A stretch of DNA of 64,000 nt from Sweltsa coloradensis (lineage: Eukaryota > Arthropoda > Insecta > Plecoptera > Chloroperlidae): the NCBI GenBank assembly GCA_024449915.1, contig JAMZAV010000054.1, forward strand, positions 1,240,001-1,304,000. Direction: 5' to 3'. The notes under the pieces were generated by a model. The model searched no databases. It saw only the letters and a program-made list of their open reading frames with translations, and was not told the DNA's origin. This document shows, piece by piece, positions 1 to 10,745 of this stretch (within the stretch, counting starts at the first letter, position 1; every line of letters starts with the position of its first letter). Made by a program: the position numbers and the translations under genes.

Positions 1-307
1 TATAAGGAAGGTCTCTGCAAAAATGCAGCGACATCGCAATTTTTTCCTTCAAACGTCAATATATACGATCTTATTTGACAGGATTATCTTAATATGGTAT
101 AAGATATCTAAACAAATGATAAAATAAATAACTTTTATCTTAATATGGTATAAGAATTCACTCTTACAGGGGTTTACAAATATAATATAATTTAAAATGT
201 ATTAAACTATAACATCTGGAAAAATAAAGTGAATTGAATCGAATATACCTATACTCTAGTAGAATCTACACACACTGCAATGCCGGACGGCTAGGAATGC
301 GATACAT

Positions 308-335
308 TCAAGTTACACCGTCGGATAAGGAATCT
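308..335 (+). repeat. Fragment of the central domain of the 5S-derived SINE
   Basis: A short stretch reading AAGTTACACCGTC followed by GGAT matches the middle of the 5S-derived SINE at 14,746-15,168 (there AAGTTACACCGTCCTTTCGG). It is probably a decayed copy whose head and tail can no longer be seen. The rest of 1-570 shows nothing recognisable. Confidence 0.4.
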
Positions 336-570
336 TGCAAATAGTTTTACATTAGGAATTGTAGTTTTGATGTATTCCTGTTTATAAACGGTTAGTTGGT
401 TTCAATCTCTTTTCAGAAAAATATTGTTTAGTGACCAGTAAAAACAGTGTTGAAAATGTGTCAATTTTATATTTCAAATTTAAAGAATAGGTTTATATTA
501 AATTTTGTAAATATTATAATTGTAAATTTATTGTCAAGCAATTGCCATAAAAGTTATTATATAATTAATA

Positions 571-643
571 TTGTCATTCTTTGTAAATCAGCTTTAATAA
601 CTGAACAGGATATATATATATGAATAAATAAATACAAATAAAT
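571..643 (+). repeat. Retroposon 3' tail with ATAAATAAATA end
   Basis: The segment reads TTTGTAAATCAGCTTTAATA, then ACTGAACAGGATA, and runs into a TAAATAAATA tail. The same core (TTTGTAAATCAGTTTT, then GGATAGACGTTAAATA) recurs at 5,011-5,080, 35,601-35,670 and, inverted, 56,255-56,328. A shared non-coding 3' end followed by a 4-bp repeat tail is what a truncated LINE or SINE leaves. No upstream part is recognisable. Confidence 0.5.
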
Positions 644-753
644 TAATGAATCTATCATAACATAATGTTTATTTTGTCCGTGCAGGTAGGCCACTTTCAA
701 TAATGAGAAATTAACAATTTAAAATTGCTTGAAAAACACATGTTTTATGTAAT

Positions 754-1520
754 TAGATGAGCGTAGCGAGCGTAGCGAGCGAAGCAAAGATTCCATTTCA
801 CTACACTGGAGAAAAAAATCCGGAATGTTTTTCTTTCTTTTTTTCTGTTTGTATTATTGTGTGTTTGTTAACACGATTCCGGCTAAACCGATACTCCGAT
901 TGCTATGAAATTTTATGGAGGCCTTCGAAATCTCTGAACTTAGAACTGCCACGTTTTTGAGCGCAATCGAAAAATTATTTCTCATGAAAATCGCAATTTT
1001 ACGATTTTTTTCGATTTTTTAAAAATTTCTTCGACTTATAACACCTACATGCTTAATCCGATTATAATGATTTTTTCACAGAACCTTAATTTCATGAATT
1101 AAGATATTCTTGTGAAATTTGAGCGCAATAGAAAAATTATTTCTCATGAAAATCGAAATTTTACAGTTTTTTTCTTTTTTAAAACAATTCTTGACTTATA
1201 ACACCTGCTTTATCCTATTGTAATGATTTTTTCACAGAACCTTAATTTTATGAATTAATATATTCGTGTAAAATTTGAGCACAATCGAATAATTGAATAA
1301 TTGAAATTTTATGATTTTTTTCTTTTTTAAAAATTACGATTAATAAAAATAAATAAATAAATGAAGTAAATTTGTAATTAAATTAAATTTACTTTAAAAA
1401 AAATCTTCGACCAAGTAATAATTTTTTCACAGAACAACAGAAAATCCGCATAACACATGGCAGCTCAATGCACCAATTACGCTCATCCAACAACGCGGCG
1501 GGACTTAAGCGTTTTCCTAG
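754..1520 (+). mobile_element. HINE copy A, Helentron-like non-autonomous element, full length
   Basis: The left end reads AGATGAGCGTAGCGAGCG. The inverted match TTACGCTCATCCAA lies near the right end, followed by ACAACGCGGCGGGACTTAAG and CGTTTTCCTAG, with T as the next base. AACGC and GCGTT can pair as a terminal hairpin. Between the ends are about two and a half tandem units of roughly 160-170 bp, each with GAGCGCAATCGAAAAATT, ATTTTACGATTTTT and ATGATTTTTTCACAGAACCT boxes. This layout (5' terminal repeat, subterminal inverted partner at 3', hairpin, CTAG/T) is that of Helentron-associated elements. There is no coding capacity; the short open frame at 757-960 is part of the repeat and recurs in other copies. 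Confidence 0.75.
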
Positions 1521-2394
1521 TTCCAAGAACCAAGAAAAAATAATTTATTGAAACAACCATTTGATAGAAAAACTAAAACCGTTCGCATAACGCAGATTGC
1601 AAAGCTATGATGCGTACATGAAGGAGGTGACTTGAGTGAATTATTATAACCATCGAGAATTAAATCAGGCGCGTTGCTACTTATTTTAAACTGCAAGGGG
1701 TTAAAATCAACTCTGTATAAAACACTTTGCGGTGGTAAATGCACCAATTTCGTAGCACCCTACCCTACACCGCGTGAGGATAATAGCTACATGTTCTCTA
1801 TCTTCATTTAGTGTAATCGTGAATACTGATATTCTTTTATTAACTTTTAAAATGTGTTGACACGTATTTACTATTGACCGTGTAGCAAGAGTATTGAAAA
1901 TAAGTTGTATTCAAAAATCATTTCACATTTTGTCTTTACATAGTCTGGGCAAGGTGGATGGTGTAGGTTAAAACCCTTTCATTCCCGAATTAAATCCGTG
2001 AAAATAAGGTAATTATAAGTATACAATTCGAGTTTCGCATTTTGTGGGGAAAATATTGGAATTTGAATAAAAGCTTCATTTTAAGTAAAAATTCTAATTT
2101 GAAATACATTCCTAAAACTAGATTTTTCCTGGATATTTTTGCAAATTTTCAATTTTTTGTATCTCAAATAAAATCAATACTAGAGATTTATTACATTTCC
2201 GGGAAAACCCGTTTTTTTAAATTATTTGTGGCCTTTTTGCAGATGTGTATTTTCAATTTTGTCTCAAAAATTCACTCTTTTGTCCAACTAGAATGCGGAA
2301 AAAATTTATTAATTTATTATTTACCAAAATTAAAATGAAAATTGGGGTCAAATTGAAAAAAAACTATTATTTACCCAGGTTAAAATTTAAAAAC
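1521..2394. other. Unassigned AT-rich stretch
   Basis: No gene, repeat family or RNA is recognised here. Short open frames on both strands have no domain signature and unremarkable AT-driven composition. Confidence 0.5.
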
Positions 2395-2402
2395 GTTATA
2401 GG

Positions 2403-3732
2403 CAGGGTTGGCAGAGTATAATACGTATGTAGTATAAGTTACTGTATAATATGCACGTAGGGCCATCAAATTCCAACTCGCAACCTTCTCGTGGTTTGGC
2501 CCGTGATTAGGGGAGTTTTACTCCCTGAAACTAATGGCGAGCTCTGGGCCGTCGTCGGGGAACTTTCCCCTTCCCTTTGACTACCTCCCCGACGGCGACG
2601 ACGACAACACGGACGGATGATGACACAGACGAAGACGACCACGACGTGGGGGAACCCCTGCCCTCCCCATACGCTTGTGGCTGGTTCTGACCAGCACAGG
2701 CCTGTCCACCCCTTGTCCCCCCTTGTCACCCTTACGTCCCTCCCTTCGTCTCGATTAGCCAAAGTGTTTAGATATGAGACGTTTAAGAATATCCAATCAA
2801 TCAATATACACGTATAAAACAGGAGGTTTTATACATGTAGGTATAAAACGTATAAAACTAAAAAAGACTCTGGGTCACATGTATGTAGTGTAGCCAATCA
2901 ATAGTTAATATTGACTGTTTATGCTCCTAGCTAAAGGCACTATCTTTTAACAATGTACAAATATCATAATAATAGTCTTTAGACCTAAAAAGAGTATTAA
3001 TTACTTCAATGAGGTAGTCGTAGTCACATCAATACCAAGTTGTAGGTTGTATCGACATATTTTGTATAGAATTACATTTTATTATTAAGTGTATACACAA
3101 ATACTGCAGTTAGGCCTAATATTATACAGTCCATCTTTTAAAGAACTAACTATAGGCTATCTTTAGGGCTAGGCTATATATTTTAGTACCGGTATTGTGA
3201 ATTTTCTATTTTTGAGATAGGATAATGATTATCTTTATTGGCCACAATCCGCCACATGCCTGACTTGTTCATATACCAATACTGATACATAATTATACTA
3301 AAATTTACTGAACAAAATATTTGAAACACTAAATAGGCCTACTAAAGAGATCTTTATTTTAAAGAAAGATGCATGTAAGCCTAGGTGTAATTATTGTGTA
3401 TTATTATGTCGATCTAAAATGTAACTACTATGATACGCACATGTTACACTTCGTTCTTCCTCGGCCCTTGTATCATACATGTTATTGTTATTGTTTTTCT
3501 TTTTTTGTCATTTTCCAACTTTCCATGCTCAACAATCACCATTCAATAATATTTAAATGAAGGCTCAATATGCAGCTACCATTATATAGGTTTCTATTCA
3601 ATCATATTAGAAACATTTGAAATCTAAAGCTGCCTACTTTTATACTTTTTATACGTTTTATACTGTATTATACGTAGTCTTATACGTATACGCATGTATA
3701 ATACCTTTTATACGCGTATAATGCCAACCCTG
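2403..3732. mobile_element. hAT-type non-autonomous DNA transposon, disrupted by a retroposon
   Basis: The left terminus is CAGGGTTGGCA and the right terminus reads TGCCAACCCTG, an 11-bp terminal inverted repeat with the CAGGG start usual for hAT elements. The flanks GTTATAGG (2,395-2,402 and 3,733-3,740) are identical, a perfect 8-bp target duplication, which is diagnostic for hAT. Next to both ends are runs rich in TATAC/GTATA such as TTATACGCGTATAA. No transposase frame is present. A 344-bp retroposon with its own duplication is inserted at 2,460-2,803, so the hAT copy is the older insertion. Confidence 0.85.
2460..2803 (+). mobile_element. SINE-C copy 1 (GC-rich retroposon, AATC tail)
   Basis: A GC-rich unit of about 340 bp starting GGGCCATCAAATTCCAACTC and ending GAATATCCAATCAATCAAT. 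It is flanked by ATATGCACGTA (2,449-2,459) and ATATACACGTA (2,804-2,814), an 11-bp target duplication with one mismatch, as made by target-primed reverse transcription. The same unit occurs inverted at 19,531-19,878 and 57,580-57,920. The 3' end carries GAGACGT followed by CAAT repeats, a motif shared with other SINEs here, so it was probably copied by a common LINE. The open frames inside are shadows of GC-rich repeat sequence. Confidence 0.8.
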
Positions 3733-3740
3733 GTTATAGG

Positions 3741-4746
3741 TCCATATGATACCGTTGGGCCGGATAGGGTTAAAAGTTTCCGCTCTTTCCCGCGCTTCCT
3801 ACGCTCCGATTCCTCGCATTCAGGTCAAAACAAGGCGTAGTATTAACCAACAATACTCCGAACTAGCGCGACCATGCAGCTTCACATGAATCTCACAAAT
3901 TCTCAGTTCATGGAATGACACCACTACTCTAATGATCTCAATAAATTCAATGATGTCATATTAACGAAAATTTATTATAAAACGGCGCCGTAACGTAAAT
4001 AGTTTTCGCAGGAAGCCTCCCATTGGCACGCGCTTCGGAATCGCATGTGTTTAGTCACAAACTGACATGAGTGGTGCAAATCCACGAGGTTGCACGCGTC
4101 TCTCCACACTTTCTTAATTGTCTCGTCATCCTTCCTAGAAGTTAGAGATGGAAATGCAGTTATTTTGCTAGCAATTCAGAGAGCCGAATCACCCATGGAG
4201 AGGCTATGCCAAGATATTTTTTTAGTTCACTCACTATCGGAAATGCGGAAACTTATATTTAGAGGAAGGTCGCGTATATGATTCAAGATGAAAGAGCACG
4301 AAGTTTTTCCTCGGCGTTATTTGGGAGCATTTACAACACATAAATCAAAAGAAACATTTTATGAAATCCTAGAAATATAATCGTTTTTAGTCTAAAAGAT
4401 TCATCTCACATTTTTAAGAATCTTGCCAAAATGTATACGATTGCTACTTTTCTTAATAATGCAGAACATGTTTAATATACACAGGATATCGGATACCGAC
4501 GGTAGCAATCTTACAATGCAACTTAGCTGGGTTCACAGTGTCAATAAGTGAAGATATTGTCCGATAGACAATGTATGTTTACAATGGTAAATATTAATTA
4601 ACTATCATAAATATTCCAAGTAATTGCCACTTAACAACGGTCACCGTTTATTGAGTAATCCCCACCTAAACAGGATACCTTACATGTTTGACTTAAAAAT
4701 GTGCAATGCGATACTATTCAGTATATTTAAACAGTATATTGAATGA
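3741..4746. other. Unassigned stretch
   Basis: Nothing recognisable. A 63-codon open frame at 4,090-4,281 shows no domain, no splice context and no relative elsewhere in the window. Confidence 0.5.
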
Positions 4747-4917
4747 TTTTTTGTTGCTTAACGTCTCTTAGTAATGCACTAAAGCTGTTCGAGACGATAG
4801 ATCACGATGAAGGATCGACGATAACAAAAAAAATGGCTTCTGCGGGATTCGAACCCACGTCCTCGTAGACCCATACGCTTCGGTGTAGCGTATAATTGCA
4901 TGTACAACCGCGGACGG
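4747..4917 (-). mobile_element. SINE-A copy 1 (tRNA-derived)
   Basis: Read on the minus strand, a tRNA-like head contains GTGGGTTCGAATCCCGC (a pol III B box) and ends in a tail with CTTTAGTGCATTACTAAG, then AGACGTTAAGCAACAAAA. The head box ACGAGGACGTGGGTTCGAA recurs at 6,194-6,366, 12,430-12,642 and 52,728-52,857. The acceptor stem and full cloverleaf are not preserved, so this is a SINE and not a tRNA gene. Confidence 0.7.
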
Positions 4918-5010
4918 CGACAGTGTATATTGATAAAATTCAATTCAATAATATATAAAACATTTATTTTATTTTATTTTTATTTTATGTTTCATCTACA
5001 CACTTTATTA

Positions 5011-5080
5011 TTTAGTTGTCCTCGTTTGTAAATCAGTTTTCATAACCAAATTGGATAGACGTTAAATACATAAATAAATA
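5011..5080 (+). repeat. Retroposon 3' tail, ATAAATAAATA type
   Basis: TTTGTAAATCAGTTTTCATA is followed by GGATAGACGTTAAATACATA and a 4-bp repeat tail. It matches the segments at 571-643 and 35,601-35,670. Confidence 0.5.
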
Positions 5081-5145
5081 TTGATTTGTATATTGATAAT
5101 TAGCTCGTACCCAGACGGCAGAATTAGATCATAATGGATCCCGCT

Positions 5146-5159
5146 TACCGTGTAACGTT

Positions 5160-5208
<49 letters not shown>
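5146..5208 (+). repeat. 7-bp tandem repeat (TACCGTG)
   Basis: The unit TACCGTG is repeated about eight times, with one variant (TAACGTT) near the left end. The rest of 5,209-5,630 shows nothing recognisable. Confidence 0.85.
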
Positions 5209-5635
5209 GGCGTAAGTCATCGACCGCTGTCCCCTCACCTGAATCTTGAAAACACTTTTCCGCCAGGTGTTGTTGATAAGAAAAGGGATGGACTTAAGAA
5301 AAATACCAATGAAATTAAATGTCAGATGGGGTCAGCGCGCGGCTTTTTCAAACACACATGACTCAAGACGTTCTGTTAATGAATTCATGTCACTCAGAAG
5401 ACTCCCGACTTAGAAAGACGTTCGTAGAGGAGCTCTCTTATCTACTTATCTTATTCGATGATATAAAGTTAAAATAATTAGAAGTCAAATTAATGGCTAA
5501 TTACCTACATTGTCATACCTTATTTTTGATAAGATTTTTATTTTAGTAAGAAATATTTCCTTAATTTAAACGTTGATATACTTATATTAAAAGTTGTACA
5601 CTACAAATAAACGATCAAGTACATGAATCGGTAAA

Positions 5636-5990
5636 TCAATTTTCCTTGAGAAGGGGCTTACCGTAGAGAAGGTGCCACTCATCCCCTCGATATATCCACG
5701 TGGAGGGGCGAGGGGCGCGGCGCGTTTGATCAGCTCCCCCAAAACGTCGAGGCGATGACGGGTCTCGGAACGAACCCCTCACTCGACGAATGCTCATTGT
5801 GAACTGACAGACCCAACGAGATTCCTGGAGGCCCGACCGTTCCCTGTTTAGACCGTGCATGCTCAAGTTGGCCAAACGTGAATTCGGGGAGGCGGCTTAT
5901 ATACTGGATTCTGACGATAGCTACCTTGTACTAAGCATTTGAGGGACTCTTGAGACCACTCACTCCAGGCGTGAGCTTGTCGTGGTCGTG
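5636..5990 (-). other. GC-rich island of unknown origin with an open 79-codon frame
   Basis: This stretch is far richer in G and C than its surroundings and stays open on the minus strand for 79 codons (5,636-5,875). The translation is rich in Arg and Ser and has no domain I know. On the minus strand a GTAAGC donor-like site lies close to 5,658, so an exon is conceivable. It could equally be a fragment of a structural RNA locus or an unknown repeat. No relative is seen in the window. Confidence 0.25.
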
Positions 5991-6193
5991 GTCTGGTTAC
6001 TTTAGAGGAATAATGATAGAGGAAACAAACAAAACGAGAGGGGTTTATTAATGTTAAATCATGAAATGTACAGAATTATAACAAACACTTAATTTTGTGA
6101 CTTGTAGATAGGTAGTTGCTATAATTTCATGATGAATACTCAAGAAATGAGACAAAGGCACATTGTTTTGTTATTTATACATTCTTCGCATAT

Positions 6194-6366
6194 GATTTTT
6201 GTATCAACGTCTCCTTCCGCACTAAGGCTATTCGAGACGATGAATGGTGAATGGTGATAGATGACGATGAAGAACGATACAAAAATCTTATTTGTGGGAT
6301 TCGAACCCACGTCCTCTTAGAGCCATACGCTTTGGACCGGCGCCCTAATCATAGGTGCCACCACGG
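6194..6366 (-). mobile_element. SINE-A copy 2 (tRNA-derived)
   Basis: On the minus strand a head with GGTGGCACCTATGATTAGG and GTGGGTTCGAATCCCAC is followed by a body with TCATCGTCTCGAATAGCC and a tail with AGGAGACGTTGATACAAAA. This is the most complete copy and defines the family: tRNA-like head, short body, then a LINE-type 3' end. The stretch from there to 6,780 holds nothing recognisable apart from short unsupported frames. Confidence 0.7.
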
Positions 6367-6779
6367 GGAAATGCGGCTTAGCGGTACCTTTCACTACTGC
6401 AATGAGGTAGATATATCCTAATTATGTGACTGGTAGATTAATAAATTGCACTTCCACTTCATATTTCCAAACGTGTGCCGTATCGTCAATGTTAGTGACA
6501 TGTTTACTGCAAAAGTGCTGAAGTTTCTGGATGAAGTTATTTCGCTCTCTTGATCCGCGAAGGTTTTCAAGTCAAGGGATTCGTTCAAAAGCAAATGTCT
6601 CCGCATTGTTTGATGCCGTCCGACTTATCCAAAGCTCAATCAGATGGAGTGAGCCGCTCTTCGCCTCAAGTGCAAATTGCTCTGTACTGCGCCTTAACGT
6701 TTGAACAACCTAAAGCAAACTTATTTCATTATAAATCTAGGTCAACGTGAATATGTTTATAGCAATCTGACCGTGGGAG

Positions 6780-7150
6780 TTCGGTTCGGACTCAAGTACA
6801 AAAAGTTTTGGTGGGTTTAAATCCCACATAATGTTTGTAACTTCATCTTCACAACCAAACCCAATCATTCATCTCAATAACGATAATAATGGACCAATCA
6901 CAAGAAACCAAACAATTTCATCGTCACAACCAAATCCAAAAATAAAACTTGTTACCAGTAATCTACCAGTCACCAGAAGTCGCACTAGGAGTCAAGAATA
7001 CAAAAATTTGAAATGCCAAACACATTAGTTTAAATAATATTATCTTTCATATAGCTTTGTTGCAGTCTTTGCATCTTCATTTCATATAACATGTGTTTTG
7101 TTTAATAAATAAACAGTTTTTTGAAAAAGTGGGGTGCAATCTCCACGAAA
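6780..7150 (+). pseudogene. Possible retroelement 3' end (C-terminal tail plus UTR)
   Basis: A frame from 6,831 to 7,028 gives a low-complexity Asn/Ser/Pro-rich peptide ending in a basic stretch with PVTRSRTRSQ. It is followed by an AT-rich leader into AATAAATAAACAG and then CTCCACGAAACGTCAAAATG. A GAAACGTC box after the coding part is common in Penelope-like 3' regions and recurs at 9,338 on the other strand, so this may be the tail of such an element. There is no catalytic domain, so the assignment is tentative. A B-box-like GTGGGTTTAAATCCCAC lies just upstream, at about 6,812. Confidence 0.25.
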
Positions 7151-7289
7151 CGTCAAAATGAGTTATTATTTTAATTTATTATTGTTATTTGTACGTGGTC
7201 TACACCTAAAAATGTCATGTAATACATCATTCGACCATGAAAGCCTACATAAATACACACACATATATATATATATATATTAGTACTTA

Positions 7290-7511
7290 AGACAGAAATT
7301 TAAAAAGTGACTACACCGGGGATCGAACCCGGGACCTTAGCCTACCCGGCTATGCTCTTACCAAATGAGCTATGCGGCCACCAATTTAAAACTGTCTAAT
7401 TTTTTGGTCTGTTTTTGGTCTGGCCGCATAGCTCAGTTGGTAAGAGCATAGCCCGGTAAGCTAAGGTCCCGGGCTCGATCTCCGGTGTAGTCACTTTTTT
7501 AATTTCTGTAT
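7290..7511. mobile_element. Head-to-head pair of tRNA-like units (foldback)
   Basis: Two arms of about 90 bp are inverted around a spacer of about 40 bp. Each arm, read outwards, starts GGCCGCATAGCTCA and has a perfect D arm (GCTC/GAGC), an anticodon-like arm (TAGC/GCTA with 7-nt loop CCGGTAA in the right copy), a T arm (CCGGGTTCGATCCCCGG in the left copy), then a T5-T6 run that would stop RNA polymerase III. The acceptor stem does not pair, so these are tRNA-derived SINE heads or tRNA pseudogenes. The outer flanks also match (AATTTCTGT on both sides). The right arm carries a loop close to that of a Thr (GGT) tRNA. Confidence 0.65.
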
Positions 7512-7691
7512 GAAGTAAGTTACTAACATATCAACATCATAGTCGCCTACTTTAAAACCAATGTTAAACATCATATATATTGATTCATAGCAGTTGTTGT
7601 AAAAGTTTGCCCCGACTGGGGTTCGAGCCCAGAACGTCCGGCTTAACGTGCCATAGCACGTTAATCCGGAATGAATCAATAAAAGATACCT

Positions 7692-7835
7692 CATTCGCCA
7701 CCCCACCCCCCCTCAAACAAACGAACATTCGTATTTGCTTTACGAATACAGTCAAACATAAATTAAGTTCATTCGCCCACACCCCCTCATACAAACAAAC
7801 ATTCGTATTTGTTTTGTGAATACAGTCAAACGCTG
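7692..7835. repeat. Two-copy tandem repeat, about 78-bp unit
   Basis: The units at about 7,692 and 7,770 share ATTCGCC, an ACCCCC run, AACATTCGTATTTG and GAATACAGTCAAAC. No wider element is evident. From here to 8,242 there are only TA microsatellites and AT-rich sequence, with a TGAAACGTTGGG box at about 8,180 of the kind seen in Penelope-like 3' regions. Confidence 0.6.
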
Positions 7836-8242
7836 GTAAACATGTACCAAAATATCGTAATGCAATATAATAATATAAATAATTGAATCAATACCCATGT
7901 CCTTAAAGCAGGCTTATGCTTAAAAACCTTATATTCATATTCATATATATATATATGTTTTTACGTAGATTTTCTCGGATATAATGTGACATAATGAAAT
8001 TCTAATATATATATATATATATATTTATATTGTATTGTATACAATTGGATCTTTGTAATTTTCTATGTTTGCAAGGTAGTGTGTTTTTTGTTTCTATTTG
8101 TTTATTTTTATAATGCTGTTGTTGTTTTATTGAATTTTTGTTTTACCCTTCCCTTGAAAATGGAAACATAGTTTTTCTGAAACGTTGGGATAAAAAGTTA
8201 TTTTCTATAATACTGTGCGTGATTATTTACCGTGAAGATATA

Positions 8243-9196
8243 CTAGGAAAACGCTCAGTTGGACGCGTTGTTGAGCGAGCACCGGTACGTGCAACACGAC
8301 CCGAGTACGACATGCCCATAATGTTACATACCAATAAGTCTTTAAGGTCTTGACCAATTTAGCTGAAAATTTGTAAAATAGGAGAGAATGGATAAAATCC
8401 ACCGCCATCTAGAGGACCTTGACATCATTTCTTTGGGAAAACTATTTTACTCTTGATTTTTTCTAGGTGGCAGTACATAGTGACCAGAATTCTTGTGCGA
8501 CTTTTCGTTGCCATGGTAACGTTACTTTTGTTAAAATGTAATTTCTATCTACACTACTTATCGGATCAAAATAAAATTAACATATTCGTGACCGGACGGA
8601 CATTCTAAATGATTTGGCTACCTCAGATTTTGTCGCCGTATAGTTTTAAAAAAAAAAACTTAAGATTATACTTTAAATGTAACTTTTTAACTTTTTAAAC
8701 GATTTTGCCACAAAACTAATGGCATTCAATCGGGAACGAAACTTGCGGATGGTCAAAATTTCAACTCGATCCGAGCCTCCGTTTGACCGCTATCATGAGC
8801 CAAAAAAGCTGTGCGACTTTCCGTTGCCATGGTAACGGGACTTTGTTATAATGTAATTTCCATCTTCATTACTTATCGGATCAAAATAAAAATAACATAT
8901 TCGTGATCGGACGGACATTCTAAATGATTTGGCCACCTCAGATTTTGTCGCCGTTTAGTTTGAAAAAAAAAACTTTCGATTAACTTTAATGTAACTTTTT
9001 AACTTTTTGAACGATTTTGCCACAAAACTATACAGCAACCCGCCTAGGTGGTATGTACATGTGTGCAAATTTCAGGTCGATCAGAGAAACGGTGCGATCT
9101 GTATCGAAGCAGTAACACAGTAACAGTAACAGAAAAAAAAAACAGACATTCGAGCCATAAGAGTCAAGTGGAGACGCTCGCTTCGCTTGCTCAATA
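8243..9196 (-). mobile_element. HINE copy M (third subfamily), full length
   Basis: On the minus strand the 3' end reads CAACAACGCGTCCAACTGAG, then CGTTTTCCTAG followed by T. The pair AACGC/GCGTT is the same terminal hairpin as in the other HINEs. The 5' end is TTATTGAGCAAGCGAAGCG, whose inverted partner GAGCGAGC lies inside the 3' end. The interior holds two direct repeats about 318 bp apart (near 8,495 and 8,813), each with TTGCCATGGTAACG, CTTATCGGATCAAAATAAAA and AACGATTTTGCCACAAAACT. Only the termini are shared with copies A-L, so the interior was exchanged. It has no coding content. Confidence 0.7.
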
Positions 9197-9547
9197 AAAC
9201 ATATATATATATGGAATGTCTGAGGCTTTTGTGGTTATTTGTATGTGTTATTATCGTTTAATAATTAAATTTACTTTTTCGGTTCACCACGAAAAATATT
9301 CTTTATTTTATCTGACGTTTCGATTGAGTTCTTTATCAAAGACAGTAAAGCAACTCAAATATAAAACTTAAATACAAAAAACACTTCAAGAGAGAACGAA
9401 AACAGAAACACAATAATAACATCAAAAAAACAAACAATTAATTTCCTAGAAGAAGTTAACTTTCAGGAATATTACATGCGGAAAGAGTGTAGAAAAACAT
9501 GTCATGTTATTGATTAGGTGAAGTAGTCTACTGGACCAGAACTTGTT

Positions 9548-10200
9548 GGATGAGCGTAGCGAGCATAACGAGCGTAGCGAGCGAAGCGAAGATTCCATTT
9601 CACTACACTGGAAAAATATCCGGAATATTTTTTTCTTCTTTTTTTCCTTCTTTTTGTATTTTTGTCTGTTTGTTAACACGATTCCGGCTAAACCGATACT
9701 CCAATTGCGATAAAATTTTCTGGAGGCTTTCGAAATCTCTGACCTTAGAACTGCCACGGTTTTGAGCGCAATCGAAAAATTATTTCTTGTTAAAATCGCA
9801 ATTTTACCAATTTTTTTTTTTATTTTTAAAAACTGTCCTCGACTTATAACACCTACATACTTTATCCGATTGTAATGATTTTTTCACAGAACCTTATTTT
9901 ATGAAATAATATATTCGTGTGAAATTTGAGCGCAATCGAAAAAATATTTCTTATTAAAATCGCATTTTTTTTATTTTTTATTTTAAAACATTCTTCGACT
10001 TAAAACACCTACATGCTTTATCCGATTTTAATGATTTTTTCACAGCACCTTAATTTTATGAATAAATATATTGATGTGAAATTTAAGTGCGATCGAAAAA
10101 TAATTTCTCATGATAGTCGCAATTTTACGCTTGTTTTCGTTTAAAAAAGCATACGCTCATCCAACAACGCGCCTGAAAAAGCGTTTGTGAAGCTTCCTAG
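9548..10200 (+). mobile_element. HINE copy B, full length, inserted in the Penelope-like element
   Basis: It starts TGGATGAGCGTAGCGAGC after a T. It ends with ATACGCTCATCCAACAACGC, then GCCTGAAAAAGCGTT and GAAGCTTCCTAG followed by T. The insertion point between two T residues is what Helentron-type elements prefer. It holds about two internal tandem units with the same boxes as copy A. The open frames on both strands at 9,446-9,765 belong to the repeat. Confidence 0.8.
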
Positions 10201-10286
10201 TAGGATGATTTCTTGCTTGACTTCTTGTCCTTGGGCCTTGACTTGTGGAAGGTAACACAGTTTTGTGAGTATTTTGACCAATAGGG

Positions 10287-10740
10287 TTAGTCTGACTTAA
10301 TTGTTACGGGTCGTAGACTTACAACAGATATCATGGTTTCTGGAGCATTTAGCAAAGTTTGAGGAGTCTGCATGAATGTTCGTGGCTTATGGTAAAGGTT
10401 TATGATTGATTTCCATGTCTGAGGTAGGCGTTTTCCATCATCTCTTTTGTTTGAATGAGTACTCTTCTCAATTTCTATTGCTTCCATTATATTCCTGGAA
10501 TGAAGTAGAAGCAATTACTCTTGTACCCTCAAAATTAATAACATGTCCCTGGTATGCCACGTGTTGTGCAAGAGCTTCTTTTCTTCTGAGAGTTAGTGTT
10601 CCTGTCGACGTTGAGAGATTTTTCTCCCAGTCTGACCCACATACGTTTTTTCACATGATCCACAGGGAATTTCGTACACACCATGGTTTTCCAATGGTAT
10701 GGCATCCTTTGGTGATCTTAAAAATGAACTAACCTTCCTG
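10287..10740 (-). pseudogene. Penelope-like GIY-YIG endonuclease domain, frameshifted
   Basis: Read on the minus strand, the relic begins [20 protein letters not shown], the signature start of the GIY-YIG domain with its two Cys residues and the YVGQTGR motif. It shifts frame, then continues with RRKEALAQHVAYQGHVIN and, after another shift, IMEAIEIEKSTHSNKRDDGK, where the Glu of AIEIEK matches the conserved Glu-His/Lys region of the family. At least two frameshifts disable it. In Penelope-like elements this domain nicks target DNA and sits C-terminal to the reverse transcriptase. The N-terminal part is missing. Confidence 0.8.
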
Positions 10741-10745
10741 TGTGG

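Larger units (their letters stand above)
9230..10745 (-). mobile_element. 3' part of a Penelope-like element, interrupted by a HINE
   Basis: The minus strand from 10,745 encodes a relic of the GIY-YIG endonuclease that ends Penelope-like ORFs. Continuing down, across the HINE inserted at 9,548-10,200, the sequence reaches TCAATCGAAACGTCAG and AAAGAATATTTTTCG, the GAAACGTC-bearing 3' region typical of this class. Taking the HINE out joins the coding relic to this UTR, so both belong to one element truncated at its 5' side. The reverse transcriptase domain is absent. Confidence 0.7.

Noticed and set aside
2466..2804. 112-codon minus-strand frame and the 110-codon frame at 57,582-57,914
   Set aside because: Both lie inside SINE-C copies and reflect its GC-rich composition.
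4747..4917. A functional tRNA gene here and at 6,194, 12,500, 52,728 and 63,107
   Set aside because: Only the B-box region is tRNA-like; the acceptor and anticodon stems do not form, and the heads recur with the same SINE body.
8398..8480. CTCF-like sites (CCTCTAGATGGCGG inverted, TTCTAGGTGGCAG)
   Set aside because: Each misses one or more core positions and both lie within HINE copy M, so they are more likely chance matches.
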